Source: Paractinoplanes polyasparticus (GTDB taxonomy: Bacteria > Actinomycetota > Actinomycetes > Mycobacteriales > Micromonosporaceae). From it: a stretch of 64,000 nt of DNA. Shown here in pieces: positions 52,048-60,327 of the stretch (positions are counted from its first letter, which is position 1; the number at the start of each line of letters is the position of its first letter). Made by a program: the position numbers and the translations under genes. Location of the stretch: NCBI RefSeq assembly GCF_019710575.1, contig NZ_JAHWFK010000032.1, forward strand, positions 124,001-188,000. The letters run 5' to 3'. Under the pieces are notes generated by a model, which searched no databases, was not told where the DNA came from, and was given only the letters and a program-made list of their open reading frames with translations.

Positions 52048-53117
52048 TCCTCGACGTCGCGCTCCTGGCACTGCTGTGGGGCGCGACCGTCGTCCGGATC
52101 CCGACGCTCTGGCGTGACCAGCGGCAACGCGCGCTGTGGGCCGCCGTGTGCGCGATCGCGCTGGCCAAGACGGTGTCGTTCGCGCCGATCGCGGCCCAGC
52201 TCGACGTGCCGATCGTGCCGCATCTGCTCGGCGTCACCTCGGCCTACTTCCTGCTGCGCTTCATCGCGCTGGTGACCCACACCGGCGTCCGCGCCAGACA
52301 GCTGGCCCTGCTGGTTGTTGTGGTCGTTGCCCTGTGTGTCCTCGACCTGGTCGCCCACGGCATCGACACCGAGGCCGAGCTGCTGGCCACCGAGCAGGGC
52401 TGGGCCGTCGCGGCGTACTGGGTGGTGCTCGAGGCCTACCTGGGCACCGTGCTGGTGACCACCTCGATGCTGTTCTGGCAGATCAGCGGCGGGGCGCCGG
52501 CCGGGCTCCCCCGGGCCGGGCTGCGGGTGACATCGATCGGCACCGCCCTGGTGGCGTGCTATGCGGCGGTCAAGGGCAGCCTCGTGCTGGCTCACATCCT
52601 CGGCACGGACGTCGCCTTCTCGACCGTCGAGCCGATCGGCCGCACCGCGCAGACGAGCGGGCTCATCCTGACCATCGCCGGACTGCTGGTGCCGGCGACG
52701 AGGCGGGCCCGCGCCGCGTACGAGGCCTATCGCTCCCTGCTCGTGCTGCGCCCGCTCTGGAAGGCGATGCGCGACGCCTTTCCCGAGGTGATCCTTTTCA
52801 CCCCGCGCCGCGCGGTGATCGAACTGGCCGGCGTCGACGACGTGCACCTGCGCCTCTACCGCCGGGTCATCGAGATCCGCGACGGCATGCTGGCCCTTCG
52901 CCCGTACGCGCCGCCGCACGGCTCGTCGCCGGCCGAGGAGGCGAGCGCGATCGTGGACGCCCTGCGCCACCGTGCGGCCGGCACCCCGCTGGCCGAGCCC
53001 GGCTCGTGGGCGCCGGTCGGCCCCGCGATGGCCGACGAGGTGGCCTGGCTCAGCCGGGTGAGCCGCGGTCTCGCAGCCCCTTCTCGGACTCCCACACCCT
53101 CTGAATCAGCTCGCTGA
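52044..53117 (+). CDS. MAB_1171c-family multi-helix membrane protein (357 aa)
   Basis: ATG 52044 overlaps the ImmA stop. Seven or eight hydrophobic helices fill residues 1-225 (ILDVALLALLWGATVVRIP, VPHLLGVTSAYFLLRFIALVTH, LALLVVVVVALCVLDLVAHG and others). A soluble C-terminus follows (LLVLRPLWKAMRDAFPEVILF, VHLRLYRRVIEIRDGMLALRPY). That tail is characteristic of the MAB_1171c family, a putative transporter or sensor repeatedly found with XRE and ImmA genes. The last 68 nt overlap the convergent XRE gene. Confidence 0.78.
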   Translation: MILDVALLALLWGATVVRIPTLWRDQRQRALWAAVCAIALAKTVSFAPIAAQLDVPIVPHLLGVTSAYFLLRFIALVTHTGVRARQLALLVVVVVALCVLDLVAHGIDTEAELLATEQGWAVAAYWVVLEAYLGTVLVTTSMLFWQISGGAPAGLPRAGLRVTSIGTALVACYAAVKGSLVLAHILGTDVAFSTVEPIGRTAQTSGLILTIAGLLVPATRRARAAYEAYRSLLVLRPLWKAMRDAFPEVILFTPRRAVIELAGVDDVHLRLYRRVIEIRDGMLALRPYAPPHGSSPAEEASAIVDALRHRAAGTPLAEPGSWAPVGPAMADEVAWLSRVSRGLAAPSRTPTPSESAR

Positions 53118-53460
53118 TCGTGTCCCGGCCGCGCGGCGACACGTCGGCCGCCCGCAGGGCGAGCTCCGTGACCCCGGCGTCGCGGATGGTCCGCAGCAGG
53201 TCGAGCTGCGCATCGATGCGGGTCGTGTGGTCGTCGTCGATGAAGTACGCGACGGGCACGCCGAAGTAGGTTGCCAGCGCGGTCAGATGCTGGATCGTCG
53301 GGTTGTCGCGCCGCCCGGTGCGGAGCTGCCAGATGTAGGTGTGCGAGATCGACACACCCTGCTCGGACCGGACGGCCTCAGCCACGGCCATGTAACTCGG
53401 CTCAGGCCGCAGCTGTTTGAACAACCTGTCCAAGCGGCCGGCGATGGAGAAGGCGCCCAC
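53050..53460 (-). CDS. XRE-family helix-turn-helix regulator, EspR-like layout (136 aa)
   Basis: Residues 1-80 are an HTH domain: RLDRLFKQLRPEPSYMAVAEAVRSEQGVSISHTYIWQLRTGRRDNPTIQHLTALATYFGVPVAYFIDDD. The C-terminal half is helical (AQLDLLRTIRDAGVTELALRAADVSPRGRDTISELIQRVWE), as in EspR-type regulators that dimerise through it. It is a plausible target of the adjacent ImmA peptidase. It is divergent from the P450 gene with a shared 206-bp promoter gap. Confidence 0.87.
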   Translation of the reverse strand: MGAFSIAGRLDRLFKQLRPEPSYMAVAEAVRSEQGVSISHTYIWQLRTGRRDNPTIQHLTALATYFGVPVAYFIDDDHTTRIDAQLDLLRTIRDAGVTELALRAADVSPRGRDTISELIQRVWESEKGLRDRGSPG

Positions 53461-53666
53461 CCGCCCCCCTCCCCGTTGGTCACCCCGCAGCCTACGACGC
53501 CATGAGCAGGGACGCGAGCCTCTCGTCCATGCACATCCCCCGATGCCGGCGCCATAAACTGACGTTGACGGACCCGATGAAGCCTAGAACACGGAATCCC
53601 GCTGCTCAAGGGCTGTGCGAAGTCGCCTTGTACTGCTCGCAGCCGCGAACTTGTATCGTCCAAGCT

Positions 53667-54878
53667 GTGGCGAGCATTGTGGAAGGTCGCGAAGTTTCGG
53701 CCCTGTTGGACGAGCTCACCACCATGGTGGGGCGCGAGGACCCCTACGGCCACTACGCGCGGCTCCGTGAGCTGGGCCCCGTGCTGCGTGACGCCGACGG
53801 CACCCTGATCGTGACCCGGTTCGCCGAGTGCCAGTCCGTCTCCCGTGATCACAAGCTCGGCAAGATGCCGGTCGAGCTGCTGCCGCACCTGGGCCTGGCC
53901 GACTGGGCCGAGCACCCGGCCCTCTACGGCTACTTCACCAGCCTGCTCGGCATCAACCCGCCCGACCACACCCGGCTGCGGCGGCTGGTCAGCTCCGGGT
54001 TCACCGGCCGCCGGGTTCAGGAGCTGCGCCCGGCCACCACCCGCATGATCGACGACATGATCGAGGCGATGGCCGCCGCGGGCGCCGCCGACTTCGTCTC
54101 GGCGTTCGCCTTTCCCCTGCCCTGCAACGTGATCAGCGAGCTCCTGGGCGTGCCCGAGGCCGACCGCGCGCAGTTCCAGCATCTGGTGCAGGACTGGTCG
54201 GCGGTGCTCGACGAGATCACGCCCGAGGTGTTGCTGAAGGCCGACCCGGCAGCCCAGGCCGTCCGCGACTATCTGGGCGAGCTGGCCGCCGAGCGGCGCC
54301 GCCACCCGCGCGGCGACCTGATGAGTGCCATGGTCGAACACGAGGAGGCGGGCGACCGGCTCACCTCCGACGAGCTGCTGACGATGGCCGGGCTGCTGTT
54401 CGCGGCCGGCTTCGAGACCACCACCAACCTGCTCTCGAACGGGCTGGCGGCGCTGCTCGACCACCCGGGGCAGCGGGATGCGCTGCTCGCCGACCCGGCG
54501 GCCGCCGTCGAGGAACTGCTGCGCTTCGACTCGCCGGTGCAGAACATCGACCGTACGGTGCTGGAGCCGTCCGCTGTCGCCGGAGTGAGCCTGGAACCGG
54601 GGCAGCGGATCGTGGCGTACACGGGCGCCGCCAACCGCGACCCCCGCCGATTCACCGACCCCGACCGGCTCGATCTACGCCGGTCCGACAACGCGTCGCT
54701 CTCGTTCGGCGGGGGCATGCACTACTGCCTCGGGGCGCCGATGGCCCGGCTCGAGGCGCAGATCGCTTTCCCGCGGCTCCTCGAGCGTCTTCCGAGGTTG
54801 CGGCGGGCCGACGGGGCCGAGCGGCGCAACAGCCTGACGATCAGAGGCTTCGACGTGCTGCCGGTGACCACGGAGTAG
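53667..54878 (+). CDS. Cytochrome P450 (403 aa)
   Basis: GTG 53667 gives ASIVEGREVSALLDELTTMVGREDPYGHYARLRELGPV, a normal bacterial CYP start; the frame is open further upstream but not conserved. I-helix: LLFAAGFETTTNLL near residue 245. K-helix ExxR: EELLRFDSPV near 285. Haem loop: FGGGMHYCLGAPMAR near 350 with the axial Cys. A TATCGT -10-like hexamer (53654-53659) lies 7 nt before the GTG, so translation may be leaderless. No ferredoxin gene is adjacent. Substrate unknown. Confidence 0.93.
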   Translation: MASIVEGREVSALLDELTTMVGREDPYGHYARLRELGPVLRDADGTLIVTRFAECQSVSRDHKLGKMPVELLPHLGLADWAEHPALYGYFTSLLGINPPDHTRLRRLVSSGFTGRRVQELRPATTRMIDDMIEAMAAAGAADFVSAFAFPLPCNVISELLGVPEADRAQFQHLVQDWSAVLDEITPEVLLKADPAAQAVRDYLGELAAERRRHPRGDLMSAMVEHEEAGDRLTSDELLTMAGLLFAAGFETTTNLLSNGLAALLDHPGQRDALLADPAAAVEELLRFDSPVQNIDRTVLEPSAVAGVSLEPGQRIVAYTGAANRDPRRFTDPDRLDLRRSDNASLSFGGGMHYCLGAPMARLEAQIAFPRLLERLPRLRRADGAERRNSLTIRGFDVLPVTTE

Positions 54879-54926
54879 ACCGGCACCGAGATTGAATCGG
54901 CACAGATTGAATCGACACAGTAAGAC

Positions 54927-54966
54927 GCCGCTGCGAATTCCACGGGGGAAGAACTCGCAACGGCGC
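54927..54966 (+). terminator. Imperfect hairpin after the P450 gene
   Basis: CGCCGCTGCGAATTC (54927-54941) faces GAACTCGCAACGGCG (54952-54966), complementary at 13 of 15 positions around a 10-nt loop, 48 nt after the stop. A 15-bp tandem duplication (AGATTGAATCG(G/A)CAC) lies just before it at 54890-54919. Confidence 0.45.
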
Positions 54967-55013
54967 ACTCGGAACATTAGACGACAGCAGGCCGTCGTGT
55001 CTATCCCGCCCAG

Positions 55014-55709
55014 CTATCCGACACGTTGCACGACGGTGCCGACGAGCTTCTGCCAGTCGGCGTCGAAGCTCGAGGCGGCGCTGGAGACGCCGAGGCGGTA
55101 GAGCGCGTACTGGTCCACCAACACGACGTTTCGGCTGTTCAGGACGGCGACGGCGGTGTCCGCCGAGCCGGGGTGGGCCTTGTCGTACGTCTTGTGGCGG
55201 ATCACCACGAAGCCCTTCCACCCGCCCTCGTCCAACGTTTTGATCTCGACGGTTTCGGTGTACGCCGGTTCCGCCTTGTTGTCGTTGACCGCGGCCGGCA
55301 CCGACAGCTTGGGCTCACAGCCGTCGGCGACGGCCCGCAACGCCGTCTGCGCGGCCGCCGCCAGCGTCACGTCGCCGAAGACCAGCGCTGTCTGGTCGAG
55401 CGTCTGCGCGCCCTTCTGTCCCTCGTCCACGAAGGACGACGCCACCACGTCGCCGCCGGGCGGCACGCTCGGGGCGGCTGTCGTGCCGCCGCAGATGCTC
55501 ACCAGCTTGGTGGGGTCGGGGGTCTGGGCCGGCGGTTGCCAGGCCGGCCCGATCTCGGCCGCCTGGAGCAGCGCGCCCCGCATCGTGGTGACGTCGATCA
55601 GCCCGGTCGGCTCCGGCGAGGGCTCGTCGTCCGACGAGCAGCCGGCCGCCGTGAGCAGGGCACACACCGTCATCGCGGCCAGTCGGGCGACTCTTCCGGT
55701 CACGAACAT
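55014..55709 (-). CDS. Secreted lipoprotein, sensor-domain-like (231 aa)
   Basis: Lipobox LLTAAGC (Cys near residue 24) after a basic start and hydrophobic core; a Ser/Asp/Pro linker follows. The mature part (IDVTTMRGALLQAAEIGPAW, SICGGTT, SSFVDEGQKGAQTLDQTALVFGD) has a Cys pair (near 73 and 131). It resembles the PknH-like extracellular sensor domain of actinobacteria in layout. Function unknown. It is convergent with the P450 gene. Confidence 0.75.
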   Translation of the reverse strand: MFVTGRVARLAAMTVCALLTAAGCSSDDEPSPEPTGLIDVTTMRGALLQAAEIGPAWQPPAQTPDPTKLVSICGGTTAAPSVPPGGDVVASSFVDEGQKGAQTLDQTALVFGDVTLAAAAQTALRAVADGCEPKLSVPAAVNDNKAEPAYTETVEIKTLDEGGWKGFVVIRHKTYDKAHPGSADTAVAVLNSRNVVLVDQYALYRLGVSSAASSFDADWQKLVGTVVQRVG

Positions 55710-55851
55710 CGGGCCATCTTCCCAGACCGGTGAGCGGGGCCGGCGGCGATGCCGGAACTACTACCCACCGGCACAGGGCGGAAGACTCTCGGTGACGAAT
55801 GTCGGACCCTCGGGATAGGTTGTCCCCGAGGTGAACGGCGAGGAGGGTCGC

Positions 55852-57300
55852 ATGGCAGACATCGACGCGCTCGCCCGGCGGCTGCGTTCCGACCTGGGCC
55901 CCGAGCAGGTCGTGACCGACCGGCAGGAACTGCGCACCTACGAGTGCGACGGCCTCGCCCACTACAAGGTCATCCCCGCTCTGGTCGTGCTGCCGCACAC
56001 CGCCGGCCAGGTCGCCACCGTGGTCCGGGCCTGCGCCGAGGCCGGGGTGCCGTTCGTCGCCCGCGGCTCGGGCACCGGGCTGTCCGGCGGCGCCCTGCCG
56101 CATGCTGAGGGCGTCCTGATCGTCACGGCCCAGATGCGCCGCATCGTCGAGATCGCGCCGGCCGACGAGCGGGCCGTGGTCGAGCCCGGCGTCATCAACC
56201 TCCAGGTCACCCGGGCCGCCACCCCGCACGGCTACTACTACGCGCCCGACCCCTCCAGCCAGCAGATCTGCTCGATCGGCGGCAACGTCGCCGAGAACTC
56301 GGGCGGCGCGCACTGCCTCAAGTACGGCTTCACCACCAACCACGTCACCGGCCTGCAGATCGTGACCCCCGACGGCGACCTGGTGCGGCTCGGCGGCCGG
56401 GCGCCCGACCCGCCGGGCTACGACCTGATCGGCGCGTTCGTCGGCTCCGAGGGCACCCTCGGCGTCGCCACCGAGGTGACCGTGCGGCTGACCAGGTTGC
56501 CCGAATCGGTGCGCACGCTGCTCGCGGCCTTCCCCAGCATCGACGCCGCCGGCGCGGCCACCTCGGCGATCATCGCGGCGGGCGTGGTGCCGGCCGCGAT
56601 CGAGATGATGGACGCGCTCGCCATCGAGGCGGCCGAGGCGGCGGTTGCCTGCGGCTATCCGCCGGGCGCGGCGGCCGTGCTGATCGTCGAGCTCGACGGG
56701 CCGTCGGCCGAGGTCGAGGCCCAGTTCACCGAGGTCACTTCGTTGTGTCGCGGTGAGGGTGCGTTCGAGATCCGCATCGCGGCCGACGACGCCGAGCGGG
56801 CCCTCTTCTGGCGGGGCCGCAAATCCGCCTTCGCGGCCGTTGGCCGCATCAGCCCCGACTACATCGTGCAGGACGGCGTGATCCCGCGGACGGCGTTGCC
56901 CGAGGTGCTGCGACGCATCGGCGAGGTGGCTTCCGCCCACGGCGTACGAGTGGCGAACGTCTTCCACGCGGGCGACGGCAACCTGCACCCGCTGGTGCTG
57001 TTCGACGCCCGGGTCGACGGCGAGGCCGAGCGGGCCGACACGGTCTCGGGCGCGATCATCGACCTCTGCATCGAGTACGGCGGCTCGATCACCGGCGAGC
57101 ACGGCGTCGGCATGGACAAGGCGAAATACATGCCCCGCATGTACGGCGACGACGACCTCGACACGATGCAGCTGGTGCGCTGCGCGTTCGACCCGGCCCA
57201 CCTGGCCAACCCCGGCAAGATCTTCCCCACGCCGCGGCTGTGCGGCGAGCGACCGGGCGGCGACATCGCCGCGCGGTTCCCGGGCGTGGAGGTCTTCTGA
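55852..57300 (+). CDS. glcD: Glycolate oxidase FAD-binding subunit GlcD (482 aa)
   Basis: ATG 55852 follows GAGGAGGG; an earlier GTG at 55831 would place the ribosome site inside the gene. PCMH-type FAD domain: LPHTAGQVATVVRACAEAGVPFVARGSGTGLSGGALP near residues 45-85 and CSIGGNVAENSGGAHCLKYGFT near 140. FAD-oxidase C-terminus: HAGDGNLHPLVLFD near 375 and GGSITGEHGVGMDK near 415. It oxidises glycolate or a related 2-hydroxy acid together with GlcE and GlcF; electrons go to the respiratory chain. Confidence 0.93.
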   Translation: MADIDALARRLRSDLGPEQVVTDRQELRTYECDGLAHYKVIPALVVLPHTAGQVATVVRACAEAGVPFVARGSGTGLSGGALPHAEGVLIVTAQMRRIVEIAPADERAVVEPGVINLQVTRAATPHGYYYAPDPSSQQICSIGGNVAENSGGAHCLKYGFTTNHVTGLQIVTPDGDLVRLGGRAPDPPGYDLIGAFVGSEGTLGVATEVTVRLTRLPESVRTLLAAFPSIDAAGAATSAIIAAGVVPAAIEMMDALAIEAAEAAVACGYPPGAAAVLIVELDGPSAEVEAQFTEVTSLCRGEGAFEIRIAADDAERALFWRGRKSAFAAVGRISPDYIVQDGVIPRTALPEVLRRIGEVASAHGVRVANVFHAGDGNLHPLVLFDARVDGEAERADTVSGAIIDLCIEYGGSITGEHGVGMDKAKYMPRMYGDDDLDTMQLVRCAFDPAHLANPGKIFPTPRLCGERPGGDIAARFPGVEVF

Positions 57301-57344
57301 TGGGTGCGCTCGCTTTCTCTCTTTTCCGGGTTGTGGTCCGCTGA
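57300..57344 (+). CDS. 14-codon relay ORF between glcD and glcE
   Basis: ATG overlaps the last base of the glcD stop (TGATG) and its TGA overlaps the glcE ATG in the same way. The encoded MGALAFSLFRVVVR begins with the same MGAL as GlcE. It may pass ribosomes from glcD to glcE, or be a duplication relic of the glcE start. No evidence for a functional peptide. Confidence 0.35.
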   Translation: MGALAFSLFRVVVR

Positions 57345-58462
57345 TGGGCGCGCTCGATGAGCTGACTCGGCCTGCCGGCGAGGACGACCACGTCGGCGGG
57401 GTGCCGGCCCGCCTCGTCGCCGCACCCGGCTCGACCGCCGAAGCGGCGGCGGTGGTGGCCGCTTCCCGGGGCCTGGCAGTAGTGGTGCGGGGCGGCGGCA
57501 CCAAGGTGCACTGGGGCCCGCCCCCGCGCTCGCTCGACCTGATCATCGACACGCGGCGGCTGGCCGGCGTCGTCGAGCACGCGGCCGGCGACCTGATCAC
57601 GGTGCTCCGGGCGGGCACCCCGCTCGACGATCTCGCGCTCGGCGACCAGCAGCTGGCACTGGACGCGGCGGCCGGGGCGACGGTCGGCGGGGTGGTGGCG
57701 ACCGCGGCCGGCGGCCCACGGCGGCTGCAGTACGGCACGGCACGCGACCTGCTGATCGGCATCACGGTCGTCCGGCCCGACGGGGTGGTGGCCAAGGCGG
57801 GTGGCAAGGTGGTCAAGAACGTCGCCGGCTACGACCTCGGCAAGCTCTACACCGGGTCGTACGGCACGCTCGGGCTGATCACCGAGTGCGTGTTCCGCCT
57901 GCATCCGCGGCCGGCGGCTTCCGTGTACGTGCGCTCGACCGCCCCGGCCCAGGCCGTGCCCGCGATCCTCGCCGCGCAGGTCGCGCCGACCGCGATCGAG
58001 CTCGACACCGCCACGGGCGAGCTGACCGTGCTGCTCGAGGGCACGCCCGCCGGCGTACGGGAAAGGTCGGCCCTGATCGAGAAGTTGCTGGCCGGCGAGG
58101 TGAGCGAGGCCGCGCCCGGGTGGTGGGGCCGCGACCCGTGGGCGGCCGACGAGATCGGGATGAAGCTGTCGGTGCCGCTCTCGAAGGTGCCGGCGCTGGT
58201 CGGGCTGGGGTCGGCGCTGCGCGGGTCGGCCGGCGCCGGGGTGCTCTATGCCGCGGCGCGCGACATCACCGAGGTCGAACGGCTGCGGGCCCAGTGCGTG
58301 CGCGGCGGCGGGCATGCCGTCGTGCTGACCGCGCCGGCCGAGGTGCGCGACATCCTCGACATGTGGGGTCCGGTGCCGGGGCTGGCGGTCATGCGCCGGA
58401 TCAAGGATCAGTTCGATCCGGAGCACCGGTTCGCGCCGGGACGCTTCGTGGGAGGCATCTGA
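57344..58462 (+). CDS. glcE: Glycolate oxidase FAD-binding subunit GlcE (372 aa)
   Basis: FAD-binding PCMH half: VVVRGGGTKVHWGPPPRSLDLIIDTRRLAGVVEHAAGDLITVLRAGTPL near residues 45-95, AAGATVGGVVATAAGGPRR, and GGKVVKNVAGYDLGKLYTGSYGTLGLITE near 150-180. The C-terminus ends DQFDPEHRFAPGRFVGGI, characteristic of GlcE. Its stop overlaps glcF ATG (TGATG). Structural partner of GlcD in the membrane-associated complex. Confidence 0.93.
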   Translation: MGALDELTRPAGEDDHVGGVPARLVAAPGSTAEAAAVVAASRGLAVVVRGGGTKVHWGPPPRSLDLIIDTRRLAGVVEHAAGDLITVLRAGTPLDDLALGDQQLALDAAAGATVGGVVATAAGGPRRLQYGTARDLLIGITVVRPDGVVAKAGGKVVKNVAGYDLGKLYTGSYGTLGLITECVFRLHPRPAASVYVRSTAPAQAVPAILAAQVAPTAIELDTATGELTVLLEGTPAGVRERSALIEKLLAGEVSEAAPGWWGRDPWAADEIGMKLSVPLSKVPALVGLGSALRGSAGAGVLYAAARDITEVERLRAQCVRGGGHAVVLTAPAEVRDILDMWGPVPGLAVMRRIKDQFDPEHRFAPGRFVGGI

Positions 58463-59820
58463 TGGTCGACGCGACCTGGGGCACCGGCGAGCCGCCGCGT
58501 GACGTGCTCGGGCCGGTTCATGACGGGCCGGCCTTCGACGATCATCATCCGCCCCGGGCCGACCTGATCGCCGACTGTGTGCACTGCGGCTTCTGTCTGC
58601 CGGCCTGCCCGACATACGTGTTGTGGGGCGCCGAGGCCGACTCGCCGCGCGGCCGCATCTATCTGATGAACGAGGGCGTCAACGGGGAGCCGCTGAGCGG
58701 TTCGATGGTCGAACACTTCGACAAGTGCCTGGGCTGCATGTCGTGTGTGACCGCGTGCCCCTCGGGCGTGCAGTACGACCGCCTCATCGAGGACACGCGG
58801 GCCCAGGTCGAGCGGCGCTTCACCCGCGACCGCGGCGACGCCCTGCTGCGGCGGGCCATCTTCGCGCTCTTCCCGCACCCGCGCCGGCTCCGCCTGCTGC
58901 GGGGCCCCCTGCGGGCGTACCAGAAATCGGGTCTGCAGCGGTTCGTGGCTCGCAGCGGCCTGCTCGAGAGGCTGGGTCCGACGCTGACCACTCTCGAATC
59001 GCTCGCGCCGCGCCTGCACAAGGTCCCGCGCCCGCCACGCCGGGTACCCGCCCGCGGCGCCCGGCGCGCGGTCGTCGGCATGCTGACCGGATGTGTGCAG
59101 GGCGCCTTCTTCCCCGAGGTCAACTCCGCGACCGTACGCATCCTCGCCGCGGAGGGCTGCGAGGTCGTGATCCCGCCCAGCCAGGGCTGTTGCGGCGCCT
59201 TGAGCGTCCACAACGGACGCCGCGAGGAGGCGCTCGGCTTCGCCCGCCGCCTGATCGACACGTTCGAGCACACCGGGATGGACTACTTCGTGGTCAACGC
59301 GGCCGGCTGCGGCTCCTCGCTGAAGGAGTACGGCGAGCTGCTGGCCGACGACCCTTTGTACCAAGCGCGGGCCGCAGCCTTCGCCGCGAAGGTGCGCGAC
59401 CTCGCCGAACTGCTGGACGCCCTGGGCCCGGTCGCCCCGCGCCACCCGCTGCCGCTGACGGTGGCCTACCACGACGCCTGCCACCTCGGTCACGCCCAGG
59501 GCATCCGCGCCCAGCCGCGAGCGCTGCTGCGCGGCATCCCCGAGCTGAGGCTGCGCGAGATCGCCGACCCCGAGCTGTGCTGCGGCTCGGCCGGCATCTG
59601 GAACATCCTCAACCCCGTCCCCGCGGCCGAACTCGGCGACCGCAAGGCCGCCAACGTCCTCGCCACCGGCGCCGACCTGCTGGTCACGGCCAACCCCGGC
59701 TGCATGATGCAGGTGACCGCCGCCCTCAACCGCCAGGGCGCCACGATGGCGATGGCCCACACCGCCCAGGTCCTGGACGCCTCGATCCGCAACCTCGGCG
59801 CTGCCGCCCTGCGCCCCTGA
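58462..59820 (+). CDS. glcF: Glycolate oxidase iron-sulfur subunit GlcF (452 aa)
   Basis: Two 4Fe-4S motifs, CVHCGFCLPACP near residue 37 and CLGCMSCVTACP near 90, are followed by two CCG domains: GMLTGCVQGAFFPEVN/GCCGALSVHNGR near 210-255 and YHDACHLGHAQG/ELCCGSAGIWN near 335-380. This is the standard GlcF/LldE-type layout. It carries electrons from the GlcD flavin to quinone. Start chosen at the ATG overlapping the glcE stop. The glcDEF order is the canonical operon; no malate synthase or lactate permease is nearby. Confidence 0.95.
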   Translation: MVDATWGTGEPPRDVLGPVHDGPAFDDHHPPRADLIADCVHCGFCLPACPTYVLWGAEADSPRGRIYLMNEGVNGEPLSGSMVEHFDKCLGCMSCVTACPSGVQYDRLIEDTRAQVERRFTRDRGDALLRRAIFALFPHPRRLRLLRGPLRAYQKSGLQRFVARSGLLERLGPTLTTLESLAPRLHKVPRPPRRVPARGARRAVVGMLTGCVQGAFFPEVNSATVRILAAEGCEVVIPPSQGCCGALSVHNGRREEALGFARRLIDTFEHTGMDYFVVNAAGCGSSLKEYGELLADDPLYQARAAAFAAKVRDLAELLDALGPVAPRHPLPLTVAYHDACHLGHAQGIRAQPRALLRGIPELRLREIADPELCCGSAGIWNILNPVPAAELGDRKAANVLATGADLLVTANPGCMMQVTAALNRQGATMAMAHTAQVLDASIRNLGAAALRP

Positions 59821-59844
59821 CCGAACGCCGGCGCCCGGCGCTGC

Positions 59845-60219
59845 TCAGGCGTTGCGTTCGATGGTGCTGCGTTCGATGCAGAACTCGTTGCCCTCGGGGT
59901 CCTGCATGGTCACCCAGCCCATGCCGTCGGGGGTCCGGTGGTCCTCGAAGAGCTTGGCGCCCAGGGCGGTGAGCCGGTCGACCTCCTCGTCGCGGGTGCG
60001 CTCGTCGGGCACCCAGTCGATGTGCAGGCGATTCTTCACGGACTTGGCCTCAGGCACGCGGATGAACAGCAGGCCGGGCACCGGCGACGGCGCCTCGACC
60101 AGCACCTCGTCGTCGCCGGGCTTGTCCTCGTCGCTCAGTGGCCAGCCGGTGACCTCGCTCCAGAAGCGAGCCAGCTCGTACGGCTCGGAACTGTCGACCG
60201 TCACGTGTCGCAGAATCAT
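59845..60219 (-). CDS. VOC/glyoxalase-fold family protein (124 aa)
   Basis: ATG 60219 gives MILRHVTVDSSEPYELARFWSEVTGWPLSDED, the usual start of the actinobacterial glyoxalase-like group. LLFIRVPEAKSVKNRLHIDWVP and GWVTMQDPEGNEFCIER complete the two-module VOC fold with a likely metal-binding His and Glu. It converges on glcF with a 24-nt gap. Function unknown. Confidence 0.87.
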   Translation of the reverse strand: MILRHVTVDSSEPYELARFWSEVTGWPLSDEDKPGDDEVLVEAPSPVPGLLFIRVPEAKSVKNRLHIDWVPDERTRDEEVDRLTALGAKLFEDHRTPDGMGWVTMQDPEGNEFCIERSTIERNA

Positions 60220-60289
60220 GGTCCAAACCTTAATGGGAGGCACGCCTTGACGTTCGGGCTGCCGGTGATCGGGCTGGAGTCGCGCACCC

Positions 60290-60313
60290 GGTCCCGCGGG
60301 CTGTGACGGGACC
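60290..60313 (-). terminator. Possible hairpin after the PL11 gene
   Basis: GGTCCCG (60290-60296) and CGGGACC (60307-60313) form a 7-bp stem, 15 nt past the stop of the lyase gene on the minus strand. It is weak and has no U-tract. Confidence 0.35.
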
Positions 60314-60327
60314 AGGCACGCGACGGG

